A stretch of DNA of 64,000 nucleotides from Stachybotrys elegans (taxonomy: Eukaryota > Ascomycota > Sordariomycetes > Hypocreales > Stachybotryaceae), in NCBI GenBank assembly GCA_020746835.1, contig JAGPNK010000017.1, forward strand, positions 124,001 to 188,000. The letters are read 5' to 3'. The position numbers were made by a program, and so were the translations under genes. Below, piece by piece: positions 24,485-36,365 of the stretch. Each line of letters starts with the position of its first letter. Positions within the stretch are counted from its first letter, which is position 1. The notes beneath the pieces were generated by a model. The model made no database searches. It saw only the letters and a list, made by a program, of their open reading frames with translations, and was not told the origin of the DNA.

Positions 24485-26885
24485 CTAAGCACCGGGAATA
24501 CCGGCAGCGGTTCCGTAGAAGCTTCCGCTGACCTTGCCCAGCTCGAGGGCAGCGTTGACGACACCAGCCAGACCCTCACCGGCAATCAGACCTGCGGCAA
24601 TGGCAAAGCCGTACATCTCGAAGCTGTGGGGCCTGAACTTCTTCCAGAGAGCGCTAGCAAGAGCACCACCCATGATGGCGTTGCTGGTCAAAGTTAGCAA
24701 GTGTTCACGTAACGAATGGTGTAAAGGGAGTACTCACGCATAACCGCTGTCGGCACCGAGGACAAAGGCGACGCCGATGGACATCCAGTTGGGGAGCCAG
24801 TTGCGGTACTTGAGGCGGGGGCCGACAAGGTAGAAGTTCTTGAAGATGGACTGCAGGGCGGCAAAGATGCCGACGGCAATGGTGAAGTAGGTGCAGGAGG
24901 CGGGGATGGGCAGGCGAGGCAGCGTGACGGCCTCGGCGACAGCCTTCCAGGCAAAGACGGAGGGGGCACGGAAGGGGCAAGCAGCCTGCACATCCTCGGG
25001 CAGGGAGGTGTCCCAGATGCAAGGGTAAGCAGACATGAAGAGCACGAAGACACCAGGGGCCAGGAACATGGCAATGGCAGAGCCGAGGGCCTGGGCGTAG
25101 AACTGCTTGACCGGGGGGTCTTGAGGAGGAAACCGACACGGAAGTCGCAGACCAGGTTGGTGGCAACGTCGGCCGTGCCCGAGGCAATGTTACCAGCAAT
25201 CAGGTTGGCAGTCTGGGCGACGTCCATGGGCTCGCCGCGAGTGACACCGCCAAAGACGAGCTGCGAGGCCTTGGACGAGGCAGTCAGAGGGGTGCAGTCG
25301 GTGACGGCGTTGCCGTAGATGCTGAGGAAGGCAAAGACGACACCGAGGATGCAGGCCAGGACAGCCATGCCACCGTTCATGTTGAACTGGAGCTCGCAGA
25401 CAATGATGGCCACAATGAGGAAGACGAAGGTGCCGAGGGTCCAAACCCACATGGGGACCTGCTGGTCGGCGGGGGCAAAGTCCTCGAGCAGGTTCGACTC
25501 AGCATTGGCGGCCTTGGCAGCGCGCTTCTCGAGCCAAGGGTAGCTCTTGCCGCGGGCCTGCATGGTGTTGTTCATGTTGATGGTGGCCTCGTTGACGGCA
25601 TACTTGATGCCATCCCAGATGATGCGGAAGTGCAGCAGGAACTCAAAGAGGGAGTAGACGATGAGGACCATGACACCGGGCCACAGCATCCAGTAGCGGG
25701 GAGAGGGGATCCAGTCAGGGTCGCTGCTGACGCCCATGTTGTTGTAGTTGACGAGGGGCTTCCACTTGTCAGGGGCATCAGGGTCGGAGATACCAACAGC
25801 CTCGCCGTAGTGAACCAGGAGAGGGCCAATGATACCCCAGGCGAGAATGGTGCCTCCAAACCACGAGAGGGCCGAGTTGAGACCCACAAGCATGCCGGAG
25901 CCGAAGAAGGCCGGGGTAAGCTGGATATACCTGGGTAATGTCAGCAACCATTTCCAAAAACAGATGCGGCTCATAAGTTTTACCATCCCCAATTGTCCGC
26001 CAAAATTGCGGAGTTGTTGTAGTTTCCCCAGATGTAGAACCAGTTGAAGACGTGCCAGTTGTGCAGGCAGCCGTCGGCGTACTGGGAGACGATGATGTGG
26101 ATGAAGGCGCCGACGAAGGCGTAGGCCATGGCCTTGATCTTCTTGACGGCATCGGCAGCGCCAGAGCCGACGGCGTGCATGCTTCGGATGGCCATGGCGG
26201 TGGCCGTGGCGGTGGGGAAGACGAGGTTCAGCTCGCGCGAGACCTGGATGATGAAGAACTTTCGCAGACTGCATCACGACATTGTCAGATGGGGAAAGGA
26301 CTGCCGGGATATGTGGGGCCACACTTACGGGACGGCGGCGAAGAGACCGAAGAAGCAGCAGATGAAGGTGATGGTCAGGATGCGGCCAAAGTCATCGCGG
26401 GGGTTGTCGGAAAGCAGGTTGAGACGGTACATGGCGGGCAGACCGGCGACGAAGAGGCCGGCGAGACCACCGGAGCCGGTGGCGGCAGCCTGGATGATGG
26501 AGTTCTCCTGGGGACCGAAGGGACCACCGAGCCAGGGGATCTTGGGGGCAATCTTGGTGAGGATGGTTACGCATCCGTAGCCGAAGATGGCACCGAACAG
26601 GGTGGCGGGGAAGGTGAAGCCACTACGGAGACCGAGGTAGACGTTGGAAGCGTTGACGAGGGAGCCGAGAACCATTCCGATGAGGACGGCGCGGACGGTG
26701 AGGGGCTGGGGCTCCTCGTGGATGCCCTTGATGGGAGGGAAGCTGGCGAAGAGGTCGGTGATGGCCTCATCGCCGCTGTCGGACTGCTCATCCTTGATGG
26801 AGGGATCCAGGGACCTGCGGGCGGCCGTCTGGTTGTCGGCGACGGGCTCCGCGACGCCGACGAGGACAGGCTTCTCGGAGGCCAT
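24485..26885 (-). CDS. OPT-family oligopeptide transporter (YSL-like), one-base frameshift
   Basis: Predicted proton-coupled plasma-membrane transporter of small peptides or metal chelates. Exons: 26885-26329, 26268-25984, 25930-24738, 24683-24485; introns of 60, 53 and 54 bp with GTAAGT, GTAAAA and GTGAGT donors. Family features include G-L-R-S-G-F-T-F-P-A-T-L-F-G-A in a first membrane segment, N-P-R-D-D-F-G-R-I-L, A-D-N-W-G-W-Y across intron 2, and D-W-I-P-S-P-R-Y-W-M-L-W-P-G. The body is strongly hydrophobic with many membrane helices. In exon 3 the frame breaks at the run of six G at 25115-25120 (six C in the gene): L-L-K-T-P goes out of frame. One more C restores T-P-P-V-K-Q-F-Y-A-Q and gives exactly 2235 nt, 744 aa. 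Either a sequencing homopolymer error or a real lesion; everything else is intact. Confidence 0.9.
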
Positions 26886-29800
26886 GATGGCTAGACTCTT
26901 GCTGCGGTGGCTCTAGTAAAGAATTCCCGAGACTGGCCGTGGGCAAGGGCAAAGAAGAAGAACAGCGTCTGCCTTGGAGAGGGGAAGGAAAGAAAAGGGG
27001 AGCTGTGATGGGGGAACGAGGTGGTATTAATGTACGACGGCGACACAGCACGTTGCCGGCCTGTCGCATAGGTCGCGTCGCATCACAGATGGGATGTAGT
27101 AATTTGGACGAATCATTAACCTCAAAGATAAGGTGCCAGGCGAGGCGGGCGGCGGATGGGGCGACGGAGGAACGGTGGCACGAGCAGCAAGTATGTAGCA
27201 AGCAGATGGGCGCATCTGGACCAACCAAGCACCAGCATCGCCGGGACAGCTGATCGGGCTCGTCCCCCTGGGAAGCGATGCTGTATCGCCACTGGCCAAT
27301 AGCCGTAGGATGGCATTATCAGCTCGCGGGGAGAGGGGCCCGGCGAGGGAACCTTTGTCGAGCGCGATGCTGTCGAGCTGGCGCTTTGTCCGAAACAGGT
27401 GCGGTTGAGCCGAAAGATGAAAGGGAGGGGACTTGGAGACAACTGCCCGAATGGGCAATGGCGATCCCAAAGAGCTGCGAGGCCAACGCCCGCAACCTTG
27501 CCGATGGATAGATAGTATGGAGGGCAGGGGAAGGGAAGTGGGAGCGTCTGTGGGTGACTAGTGGGCTAGCCGTTGGGGCCCTTCGCAAAAGGACCCTGCC
27601 CGCAACTGTGTAACGGGCCATGGAGCAGGAACTTATTGCAGGCCAGCGAGCGTCTGGGGGCCGAGCTTTGGGTTATATTTTGCCAGGCGGGTCCTGATCG
27701 TCTGTATCACCGATATCAGATATCATGCGTTAGACGGACCGAACTGGACTCGGTACCTTCCGCTGAATAAAAATAATTTGCAGATATATTCATGAGTTCG
27801 ACGATTCATTCTCTGCCGTCTTGGCTGGAGGACAGAGACGAGACAGACAGGGAATACTGGGTATATTTGCGGCCCGGTGCAGGTCGACTAACTGACGGGA
27901 GACCCAGATGGAAAAACCCAGCGATTAATCTAGGCCCTGTGATTGGAGCGACAGGCCGCAGGGTGCGTCGTTCGGATGCGAGAGGTGGAGAGGACCGAGA
28001 GTTGTGCATAACTGCCTGACCCTGTCCGACGATGCATTTAATCTGCCTCATGCTCCTATGTAATTACTAGCAGCCCCAACTCCACCACCAGACCAGCTAA
28101 AATAAAACAAAATAAAATAAGGCAGAGACTACTTACCCCGTAGCAAGAAGAGCATTTGCGCTCCAACGTGCAAAAACAACTCCTCCGTGTGGCTTGGCGG
28201 CCTTCCTATCGCGGTAACCATCGCCAAGCATCCCCCGAGGCCCTCGAGCACGGCAAACCAGTGCCGAAGGACAAGCGCGCCCCTAGTCGACGCCACCTGT
28301 GCCCGATTCCTGCACTGGCTTCTGCTGCCAGCCATTGGCCGCATCACAGAGGCAGGTAGCGAAGTATCTGAGGTATGGGCGGGTCGTCGCACACGATCAC
28401 CTTCTGGGTCCATCCATGGAACCTTTGTTCCCCTTGCCCAATATTCCGCACCACCCAACCCTGATTTCTTAAATATTTGCTCTTATCTTTCCTACAGCCT
28501 CGGTAGCACGCGAACCGTGTGGGTAGGATGGATGGGGATTCGGGGAAATGCCCCCAAAACGTGGCAGACCAAACCAACAGCCTCTTTTCCCTCCTCTTTT
28601 TAAGTCTAATTACCTCTTTTTATTATTATTTTTTATTTTTCTCGGCACTCTCCGGTCGCAACCTCATAGATCTAGACCTTTGCTTCAACACCATCCTTTG
28701 TCAGGATGGGTGTCTGTGTCGGCCGACCAGGCATGGCCGACATCCATCCACCGTATTCTATCGTATCCAAGACCAAGAATAGCTTCGTCTGCCCAGACTC
28801 TTGCGGCTCGTCTCCTCGCCCAGCTACCCAAGCTTTCTGTCCCGACTTGGCAAGGTCTGGGCAAGGCACAACCATGCCTGCCACGGTGCCGTGCCGTGCC
28901 AAGGCCAAGTCATGAAGCAGACCAGCTCCACCCTTCTCGAGTGCTTCATCTGCTCTTATCGCCATCACCAGTATCATCTTCACATGTGTCTTACTGATGC
29001 CATATTCGCCTCCTCTCCTTATCTGACCCATGTCCCATCCTTCACCTTTGCCGCTCCATCATTACTGATCCAGAATTCCTTCCGCACCATTGTGTCGCAG
29101 GGTCTAATCAAGGATCGCCACCGTCTCATCCTCCAGTGGAATTGCAACCACAGTCCCAGTGCACCGGGTCCGGTGGCGACGATCCAGCCTGTAGATATGC
29201 TGGAGTAATCGTTCTGCAAACGGATGCAATCGCGCGCCGCTTGCAGCCTGTCTGGACACAACCTACTCTCGTGTTCAGGTGGCAGGCTTATCAGCAGCTA
29301 TCGAACGATCCTGCTCGCTTGCATGCACCATGCCAAGACGACAGGAACTTTTTTCCGTCATGGGATCAGCGCTGGCACTTCTGTATCGCGCACCGTGGCC
29401 AACCGCATTGCGATGCGGTCATTCTGCGATGCGGTTATTCCGCGCTGCTCGAGCCGTTGCCTCGTGAGGAGCTCGTACCAATTATCCGTAGTCCCGACCA
29501 AGATGCATGGAGCAGGTGGGGATGCTGTCTGCAATAGGCATCCAGTAAGTCTGTCTTCACAGGCTTGTGGAGCGTCGACCCTACTTGCCTACCTGTGAGG
29601 ACGTCGCCACGTCGATTTGCTGGAGCATCAGTTCAATGTACAGAAGGGGTAGCATGGGTTTATTTGCAAACCGTAGTTTTGCGTGACCCAACTTTGCGTA
29701 TCTGTCGCCCCGATATGCCATCGAGTTGACGGTGGTTCCTTCACCTACAATCATTCATGTGGTCTTGTCTATATTCAGATACTGAATGTGTTTCTTCCAC

Positions 29801-30464
29801 GGATCTGTTCCACTTAACCGCCATACGTTACAATCCATGATTTCCCAATGCTCCCATTATTTGTCGAAACAATTAAAGCTATGCACAACATGAAATAGAA
29901 CAGGCCATCAATTGATTGCCATTCGGGGAACACAGGTCTAGGGTAGTCGATGTCACCGCACTCGATATGTAGCCCACACATACCCGCGACACATACATTA
30001 AATAATGTACGACGCTGTGAATGTGCCCCTAGACAGCATCCCCATGCCGTACAAGGGTTGGCCGTGGTCCTGGGTTGGAGCCGTTGTCACTGGGGTCCAA
30101 GAAGAAGTGGGCTTGTTGCCGGAGCTCGGGATCAAGATGACCAAAGCAATGGAGCAACACGCTTTGATCGTGCTCAGCGACGACAGCGGAAGAACGGTGA
30201 ACAAAAAATAACTAGCAGCCACCGCGGTCATGTCGTTAATGGACAGAGGGTACAATCTAGAACCATCGTACCTCAGATTGCCTGGCAGCTTCGGTGGTTT
30301 TTATTTTTATTTTTATCTTATTTTTATTTTTTAGGATACAAATCTACTTCAGGAAAAGACTCATTACCTTTACAGGTTCATCATGTAGCCTGATACCCTC
30401 ACTTGTGTGAACGACTTGACTACGATATCTTGGCAATAGCCCCTCGGCTGCCTGATGACACTCC
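26886..30464. other. 3.6 kb without a recognisable gene
   Basis: Short frames on both strands (for example 28129-28458 minus, 28672-29031 minus, 29136-29537 plus, 29950-30393 plus) overlap one another, lack known motifs and have no consistent splice structure. The part nearest 26885 is the 5' leader and promoter of the OPT gene. A T-rich stretch (TTTTTA units) sits at 30301-30335, and GCGATGCGGT is duplicated at 29411 and 29427. A long leader, an unannotated non-coding RNA or an orphan gene cannot be excluded. Confidence 0.5.
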
Positions 30465-32863
30465 CTACCACAATTCCTCAGGGCTGTGCTCCGCACCGTC
30501 TCTAATGGCCGACCAGTAATTCTCGAGAACTAGAAAATCATCAGTGGGGGGTTTGTTGGAGAGGTGAGTACTTACAGTGGTCGGTGAGATAACTTGGGAT
30601 CGTTGCAATGTAGCTGGGTATCGAACTGACAGCATCTTCACAAGCGTTAGCCAGTTCCTGGCACGTCTAAATGTCACGTAGTCCGAAGTAGCATGATTAC
30701 TTGGTAACCCACCGTTGTTAGTGAGAGCCCAGTAAACTTTATCCCACAGTTTTCTAGCCCATTGCCCAATCCAGGAAGTTGGCGCTTGAGGCAACTTGAG
30801 CTCGGATGAGCCAAGAACAATACCGTGCGGTTGCACGTTCACCATGGTGTCTATATGGTAGAATGCAAGATTGGGCATCCAGTTGATGTTGGGCACATTG
30901 GGAACGACATCACTGCCGTTAACAAAGCGCCAGACCCTCCTGGATTTCTTAAGACGGTTCACGCTCTCGCAGAAGGCCCTGTCGCCGACCCGCGGCGATC
31001 CTAGTGTGAGAAGATCACGGAACGTGGAACCGACCACGTGCGGCGACGTGATTGCGGCCGTCCAGAACACTGTTGCGTAGGCACCGCCGAGCGAGTGGCC
31101 CTGCGCATTGATCATCTGGGCGCTCTGGCTACTGGTGTCTGTTGACGTACCGTTGTCCATGTCTGGATCGGGTTCTGAGAGGTCGATGGCCAATTCCTCG
31201 CCGCAAGGATCTTCTTCTCCAGCCTCCATAACTGAAGCTGTATCATTTCTGCGCAAATTATTTAGCCGCTGTTCCTGCTTTGCGCGCACCAAAACTTACG
31301 AAATGGAAGTCCGAATTCGAGCTGATCATCCCCTCGCATGCCGATGGGGAAGTAACCGAAAAGCCCCTTGTAGAATCCCTCATGGATGTGCCCTTCGAGT
31401 GGGCTTGAGTCCGCCGTTGGCACCATGGACCAGCGTGTATTGGTGTACCAATCTGTCAATGGACCCGAGCCCTGAATGAACTGTCAGATTCTTGGAGCTA
31501 AATTCCTAGGGCGAGTGAACTGGCCTTGAAGGTGACAATAATGAACGGGTTGTCTCCGTCATCATAAAAGGCACCGCAGTATGGTCCACCCATTGTAATG
31601 TAGCCCGGCTGGGACAAGCCTTGACGTTATCCAACGCATGTCAGTCAATTGTATCAGTAGAATGAAACAGGGGAGACTGACTGCAGAGGGGTTGGTATTT
31701 TAAGCCGAGTTCAGCAGCCTGAGGGCCGACTCATCAACACTGCCGTCTATCAATAGCTCATCGGCTTCTGACAAGAACTCACTACATTATTGATCTGAGA
31801 CTGCGCCTTATCGTTGTAGAAGTCGACCTTCTTGAAGTACTCGGCCGTTTTTGCATCAACCGACCCGCCTGCGTACGCGTCCGCCGTGGCCTTGCTATAT
31901 GGGATGGCACTCTCCAAAACCTTCTTATCGAACTCGAGATCTCTAAATGCAAGGTTAGTGACACCCTTAATACTGTATATTCGATCTTACCTCAAGTAAA
32001 CCGTCTTGTTGAGAATCGTGAAAAGCTTGGCTAACTTGAAGACTGTCTTTGACGAATAGTTGTTGGGCAGGTTATCTAAACGTTCGTCCAATCTTAGCGC
32101 TCTGATCTATTCCAAGTAGAAACCTCATATACTTACCGCGCGTGTATGATGCTCCCAACACAGCCTTTGCAGTATCGAGCTCCCCGCTTTCGACCATTTC
32201 CTGGGCCATAAGCATGTGTTGTTGGATGTCAAGGTAGGACTGTGGCTGCTCAGGATCGACATTTGGCAGGATGCCTAGAACAGTACTGGAAGATTGACCA
32301 GCTGGGCCGGCTTCCAGTGAAAACATGCTGCCTAGGGCGGGACATTTGACGTTGGCGTCTTGTAGTGCGGCAATCATGCAGATCTGTTGATTGTGTAGCG
32401 TATTGATTTGGCTCGAGTCATCCTGGAGACGCTGAATGGACCTGATGCAAAGATGGATGTCAACGGTAGGATCGGTGGCACTCTTTACCAAGCGCTTATC
32501 AAGAGACTGGATAGCGCAAGGGATCTCTGTTGAGAACGGTCCGTAGCCAGGCTTGAAGACGAATCGGAAAGCGTCCGGCGGCGGGAACTGTTCTGGGGAC
32601 AGCATCAATGTGCGATCTGAGCTGTTGATACCAAGGAAGTCGCCCTGAGAGATTGAGACAAGCGAGAATGTTGCGTTGTTAGTATAGGGACTGATAGCAT
32701 TGCCAGCAATGCCTTGCAGACGAAACTGGTTTTCTCTAGGCCCCAACGTTGACACATCCTTATCCCTAAGCTTGACAACATTCGTGATAGCTCCGTTGGC
32801 TTGAAGCCCACGAAAGGTGTCGTCGTCGAGTTCAACCGACACAATGAGGTTGTTGAAATCCAT
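30465..32863 (-). CDS. Class 3 (GHSLGG) lipase-like alpha/beta hydrolase
   Basis: Predicted triacylglycerol lipase of the fungal class 3 family. Seven exons: 32863-32137, 32075-31991, 31942-31783, 31718-31682, 31619-31525, 31471-31300, 31237-30465; total 2049 nt, 682 aa. The nucleophile motif G-H-S-L-G-G lies near residue 474, followed by S-P-R-V-G-D-R-A-F, N-G-S-D-V-V-P-N-V-P (acid region) and an N-H-A-T-S-D-Y-V segment that could hold the His. Upstream, G-G-P-Y-C-G-A-F-Y-D-D-G-D-N-P and H-E-G-F-Y-K-G-L-F are typical of the family. The first ~240 residues are an extra domain I do not recognise, and no signal peptide is seen, so it may be intracellular. The exon 5-6 junction needs a GC donor (GCCAGT). 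Near the end, GTAAGT...TTCTAG could be a further 46-bp intron giving another C-terminus; I left it unspliced. Divergent from the 33661 gene. Confidence 0.8.
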
Positions 32864-33660
32864 CGCTGCTGTCGGCTGGTCGAAGAAGATGAAGATGATG
32901 AATCAATGTGAGTGGGATGGTGCACCCTGTGGTGTGATATAACAATTCGAAGATGAATGGAGTTGCGTAATCCGGGGACGAACGAGGCATCAGCCATGGG
33001 AGGATTCACCAGAACAATCACACGCTATTTCGGTACAACTTCCTGTATGTCTATATGCCTTGACAGCACCTCTGCCGTCCCTGTTCCACGACGACGATCC
33101 TTGGGGGCAGTGCTTATCGAAACAAGGCTGCAATTGAGAAGATGGCTTGTCTAGGAGGGAGTCCGGAACCTCTTTCAGCTAGCATGAATTGTCTCACGTC
33201 AGATATGTGTTCTGCAAGGGGATCTTCCAACACTTCTAGTTTCAATAAAAAGCCAATATTTCGAGGTGGCGTGTCTCGGCGGGCGGCCCAGAATGTCTAC
33301 TAGCCAGTTGTAATACATTTTCAGTCAGCCTCAGAACATATCCTAGCAAGTCGGTGTATTTTTTCGTACAACCTTAAGGCCTAGAATGTCTCCTAGCCAG
33401 CTGGAGCACCCATCAGCTAGCCTTCGGGCCCGAATGCGGGATTGCCACCGTGTGCATTGGCCGAATTGCCAATAGTTAAGTGGCAAGTTTCGATGCTGAT
33501 GGATTTACGCAACTACCAAATATAGTCTCTTGCAAGGTGCTTTGACAAGAATGTTCTATATATAGGGGGAGGTTCAAAGAAGTGGGAATCCTCACCATCT
33601 CACAAGCTTCGTCTCTCTACTTCAATTTTTAGACAAGTTCTCTCACATACTGCTATCAAA
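32864..33660. promoter_or_regulatory. Divergent promoter region with an imperfect direct repeat and TATA box
   Basis: 797 bp between the lipase start (minus) and the small gene at 33661 (plus). AGAATGTCTACTAGCCAG (33291) and AGAATGTCTCCTAGCCAG (33382) lie within a ~50-bp imperfect direct repeat spaced 91 bp. CTATATATAGG at 33556-33566 is a good TATA box about 95 bp before the ATG at 33661, followed by a pyrimidine-rich leader. Confidence 0.55.
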
Positions 33661-34325
33661 ATGGCCGACTTCTCTTACTTGGACAACAAAGTTTCCCTAG
33701 AGGATATCGAGGTTGATAAACATAAAGAAGCTGTCGCTGCAGAGTCTTTGGTGTTTACTGAAGGCTACAACAACCACGAAATCACCTTCAAGATCGACAA
33801 TTCCCAAACTACGTACAACCTCGCTGCAAACACGAACACTTTTGCCGACTGGGGCTCATTCACTGGGTCTCCCCAGAACGTAAGAATGTTCCAAGTTTGA
33901 TCCAATTCTCTTTATCTGACGCCCAGTCACCAGATCCTTGCGAAGCAGACCGCCGAGGTCTGCAAGTGCCATGAGAACCCCGGATTCTGGACCGGCGCGG
34001 CGGGCATGATCGGATTCAGCATGTCTGCCAACAGCAGCAAAGTCTACCTCAGATTTGCCTGCACTGATCCCTACTGGAGTCGCCGAGACAACAGGACGAT
34101 GGTGGAATTGGCTTCGACGGACTCGGGTATCGACCAGGATAACTATAACCGAATCTACCATTGGGGAGGTTCTGCATCCATCCCATTTGATGGAAAGACT
34201 CTGTCTGTGAGTCCACTCTACTGCCACCCGCACAATCCAGCCTTGAGCTAATGCAAGACCAGGTTACATCCACAGTTGGAACGGGGGCTGAGTGCACGGC
34301 AACGTTCTATATCAAGGTGACATGA
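33661..34325 (+). CDS. Small three-exon protein, distantly aegerolysin-like
   Basis: Exons 33661-33879, 33934-34206, 34263-34325 (introns GTAAGA...ACCAG and GTGAGT...ACCAG, both phase 0) give 184 aa. The start follows a TATA box by about 95 bp and a CT-rich leader. No signal peptide or membrane helix is seen. The protein looks beta-rich. Residues W-G-S-F, then V-C-K-C near residue 82, a T-G-A-A-G-M-I-G-F stretch, and C-T-D-P-Y-W-S near residue 115 follow the order of the aegerolysin pattern (a VCSCG motif, a glycine-rich strand, then WDCPWGS). The match is short and I regard family membership as inference; aegerolysins are lipid-binding proteins that can act with a partner in pore formation. 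No partner gene is seen nearby. It may instead be an uncharacterised lectin-like family. Confidence 0.7.
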
Positions 34326-35366
34326 ATGATTGGACCTGGAACCATTTGATTCAGCAAAGTCTTTACGATTCGTTTCAGAACATGATTGAGAGATAGTTTA
34401 GTGGCATCCTCTCCGAGCTGGAACTGGTCTGGGTGCAGCCGGCCGGCCACTCGAGCAGCTGCCTAAGCCCAAGGAGGGGAAGTGCTACAAATTGAATAAC
34501 CACAAGCACGTGCCACATGAGACATGATGTGTGACCGATAAAAATTGTTGCCTTCTTCTATGTATTCACCTGTGATCGGGAACCCAATCAAGTGATGTCG
34601 CCCAGAGGAAGGACGGAATCATCATCGAGAGCCCATGTCCTTGCTCGTTGAGCGCTCATCCCATCTCCACAACAAACCTGAGACGCTTGCGCTCTGTACA
34701 CGGCAGGAATTGACAAGAGCATATTTCCAGGTAGCAATGCAAGTCGAAAGGAGTGGTGACAAAGAGAGATAGCGAGCGCCATAAGCAACAATGGTAGTGT
34801 CGGCCCCACACATAGTAGCTGAGGTGCACAGTGTGCATTTCACAGTGCGCACACTAAGCGCACTTGCAGTGAAACGGAAGCAATTCTTGGTGCTTCGTTT
34901 CACTTCATTTCACTTCATTTCACTTGACTTCACCTCAGTTCTTTGCCACCTAGATTATTTGCCACATCCGTCTTCCCATTTCTTCTTCACCGCTTCGCCT
35001 GATTCATCGCACAATTCTCTGGCGTCACCACACTTGCAGAACACCTGCAGCACACACCGCCCGTTTGACCATTTCGCGATCAAACCGCTTGAACGCGGTG
35101 AGCTGGTCAGTTTGCATCCTGGCTCTTGTCAAGCCTGTTCATCTTTGTCTGGCTGTCCCTTCATCCCTCCTCTACCTATTTAATTCACCTCTCCCCCAAT
35201 CCCTGCCTCTCCTTCTTCTTTCCGCATTCCCTCATCTTTACTTCCTCTTCTTCTTCGTCTGTCTCCGACTCCGTCTTCGTCTTCGTCTTCGTCTTCGTCT
35301 TCGTCTTCCTTTCTGTATCCATCCTCTTCGTATCTATCCTCTTCATACCAGCTCACCAACTTCAAG
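34326..35366. other. Intergenic with microsatellite and CT-rich leader
   Basis: No gene is supported. TTTCACTTCA is repeated three times at about 34897-34925, and a CGTCTT hexamer array occupies about 35272-35308. The pyrimidine-rich stretch 35160-35345 looks like the promoter and leader that once served the helicase-like pseudogene starting at 35367. Confidence 0.5.
35272..35308. repeat. (CGTCTT)n microsatellite
   Basis: Six tandem copies of the hexamer in a CT-rich tract just upstream of the pseudogene ATG at 35367. Confidence 0.9.
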
Positions 35367-36234
35367 ATGACGAGAACCCTCAAACGCTACACCCAACACG
35401 GAAGAAGCCGCAAGCGTCAAGTACGACTTCATCCCAATTCAGGACCCCCGATGAAGCTCGCCCTACGAAACATGACTTCGCGAGCTCTGGCGGAAATATT
35501 TGGCAGCTAGGTCCACGTTTGAGCAGGTTCCAACAAATATGTCTACACTTTGGTGTAGCTACCAAATTCAACAACAAGGGATGGCGGGATCCAAGTATAG
35601 GCAAGGTGTGCATGTTGCGCATACGTGGGATATCCAGCCAACCGACGGCATTCTTCTGGCGGCCTACCAAAATTACAACATTGCCAAGGAAAGTTCTTGG
35701 AATAGGTATGTTCTAGAAAAAAAGGAATGTCTGGATTGATTGTCTTTGGCTGACCGCAGTACAGTGTCCCAGATCATCCGGGTTGCGGCCGTGGCTGCTG
35801 ACGAATGATTCACCACCACGCTGCCCCCTCTTCTTGGGCCTACTGAACCACCGAAGCTACAAGTACTCAGTGTTCACCAAGCGATTCCCAGCGTCAGTCG
35901 GGAAGCAGTTCCAAGGATATATCGACCCGTCGTATGTTCTGACGCCTCAAGTCCAGCTGGATCGGGACGGCACTCTAGGGGCTGTCCAGGTCACAGATGC
36001 CCTTGTGAGAGAGTCCCGTCATCCAAACCACCCTCAACTCACGGATGATGGCTACATCGCCCCAGCGGTGGAGGCCGGAGAAGAATGGTCCAGCCTGGAC
36101 GGGCTGAGGGCCATCGACATTCATACCAGGGCTTGGATGCCCTGGCATCCAAGCCGCTCGAGCTCGCAGAGAACATCACCGATAAGGAGGCCATGTCTGT
36201 GCAAGCCATAGAGGCACTACTAAAGATAATAGAG

Positions 36235-36365
36235 AACTAGTATAAGTTTAGGGACTTAAAGAAGTAATATAAAAATGCAGAGATATATTATATAGATTTC
36301 TTAACCTTGATTCTATAAGACCAGTACTATTCTTTCTATAAGGCTTGCATTAATAATAATAAGGT
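36235..36365. other. AT-rich, RIP-like patch inside helicase copy B
   Basis: About 130 bp are sharply A/T-rich between sequences of normal composition. The reading frame goes through it (N-stop-Y-K-F-R-D-L-K-K-stop-Y-K-N-A-E-I-Y then F-Y-K-A-C-I-N-N-N-K-V-W) with stops that fit CAA/CAG-to-TAA/TAG changes. Confidence 0.5.

Noticed and set aside
24694..26322. 542-codon minus-strand frame as an independent gene
   Set aside because: It reads through two OPT introns and past the frameshift; the spliced OPT model explains the conserved parts.
26052..26894. 280-codon + strand frame opposite the OPT gene
   Set aside because: Gly/Asp/Val-rich shadow of GC-rich codons of the transporter on the other strand; no motif of its own.
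29136..29537. 133-codon + strand frame in the 26.9-30.5 kb gap
   Set aside because: Overlaps several equally long frames on both strands, without motif, splice support or composition bias.
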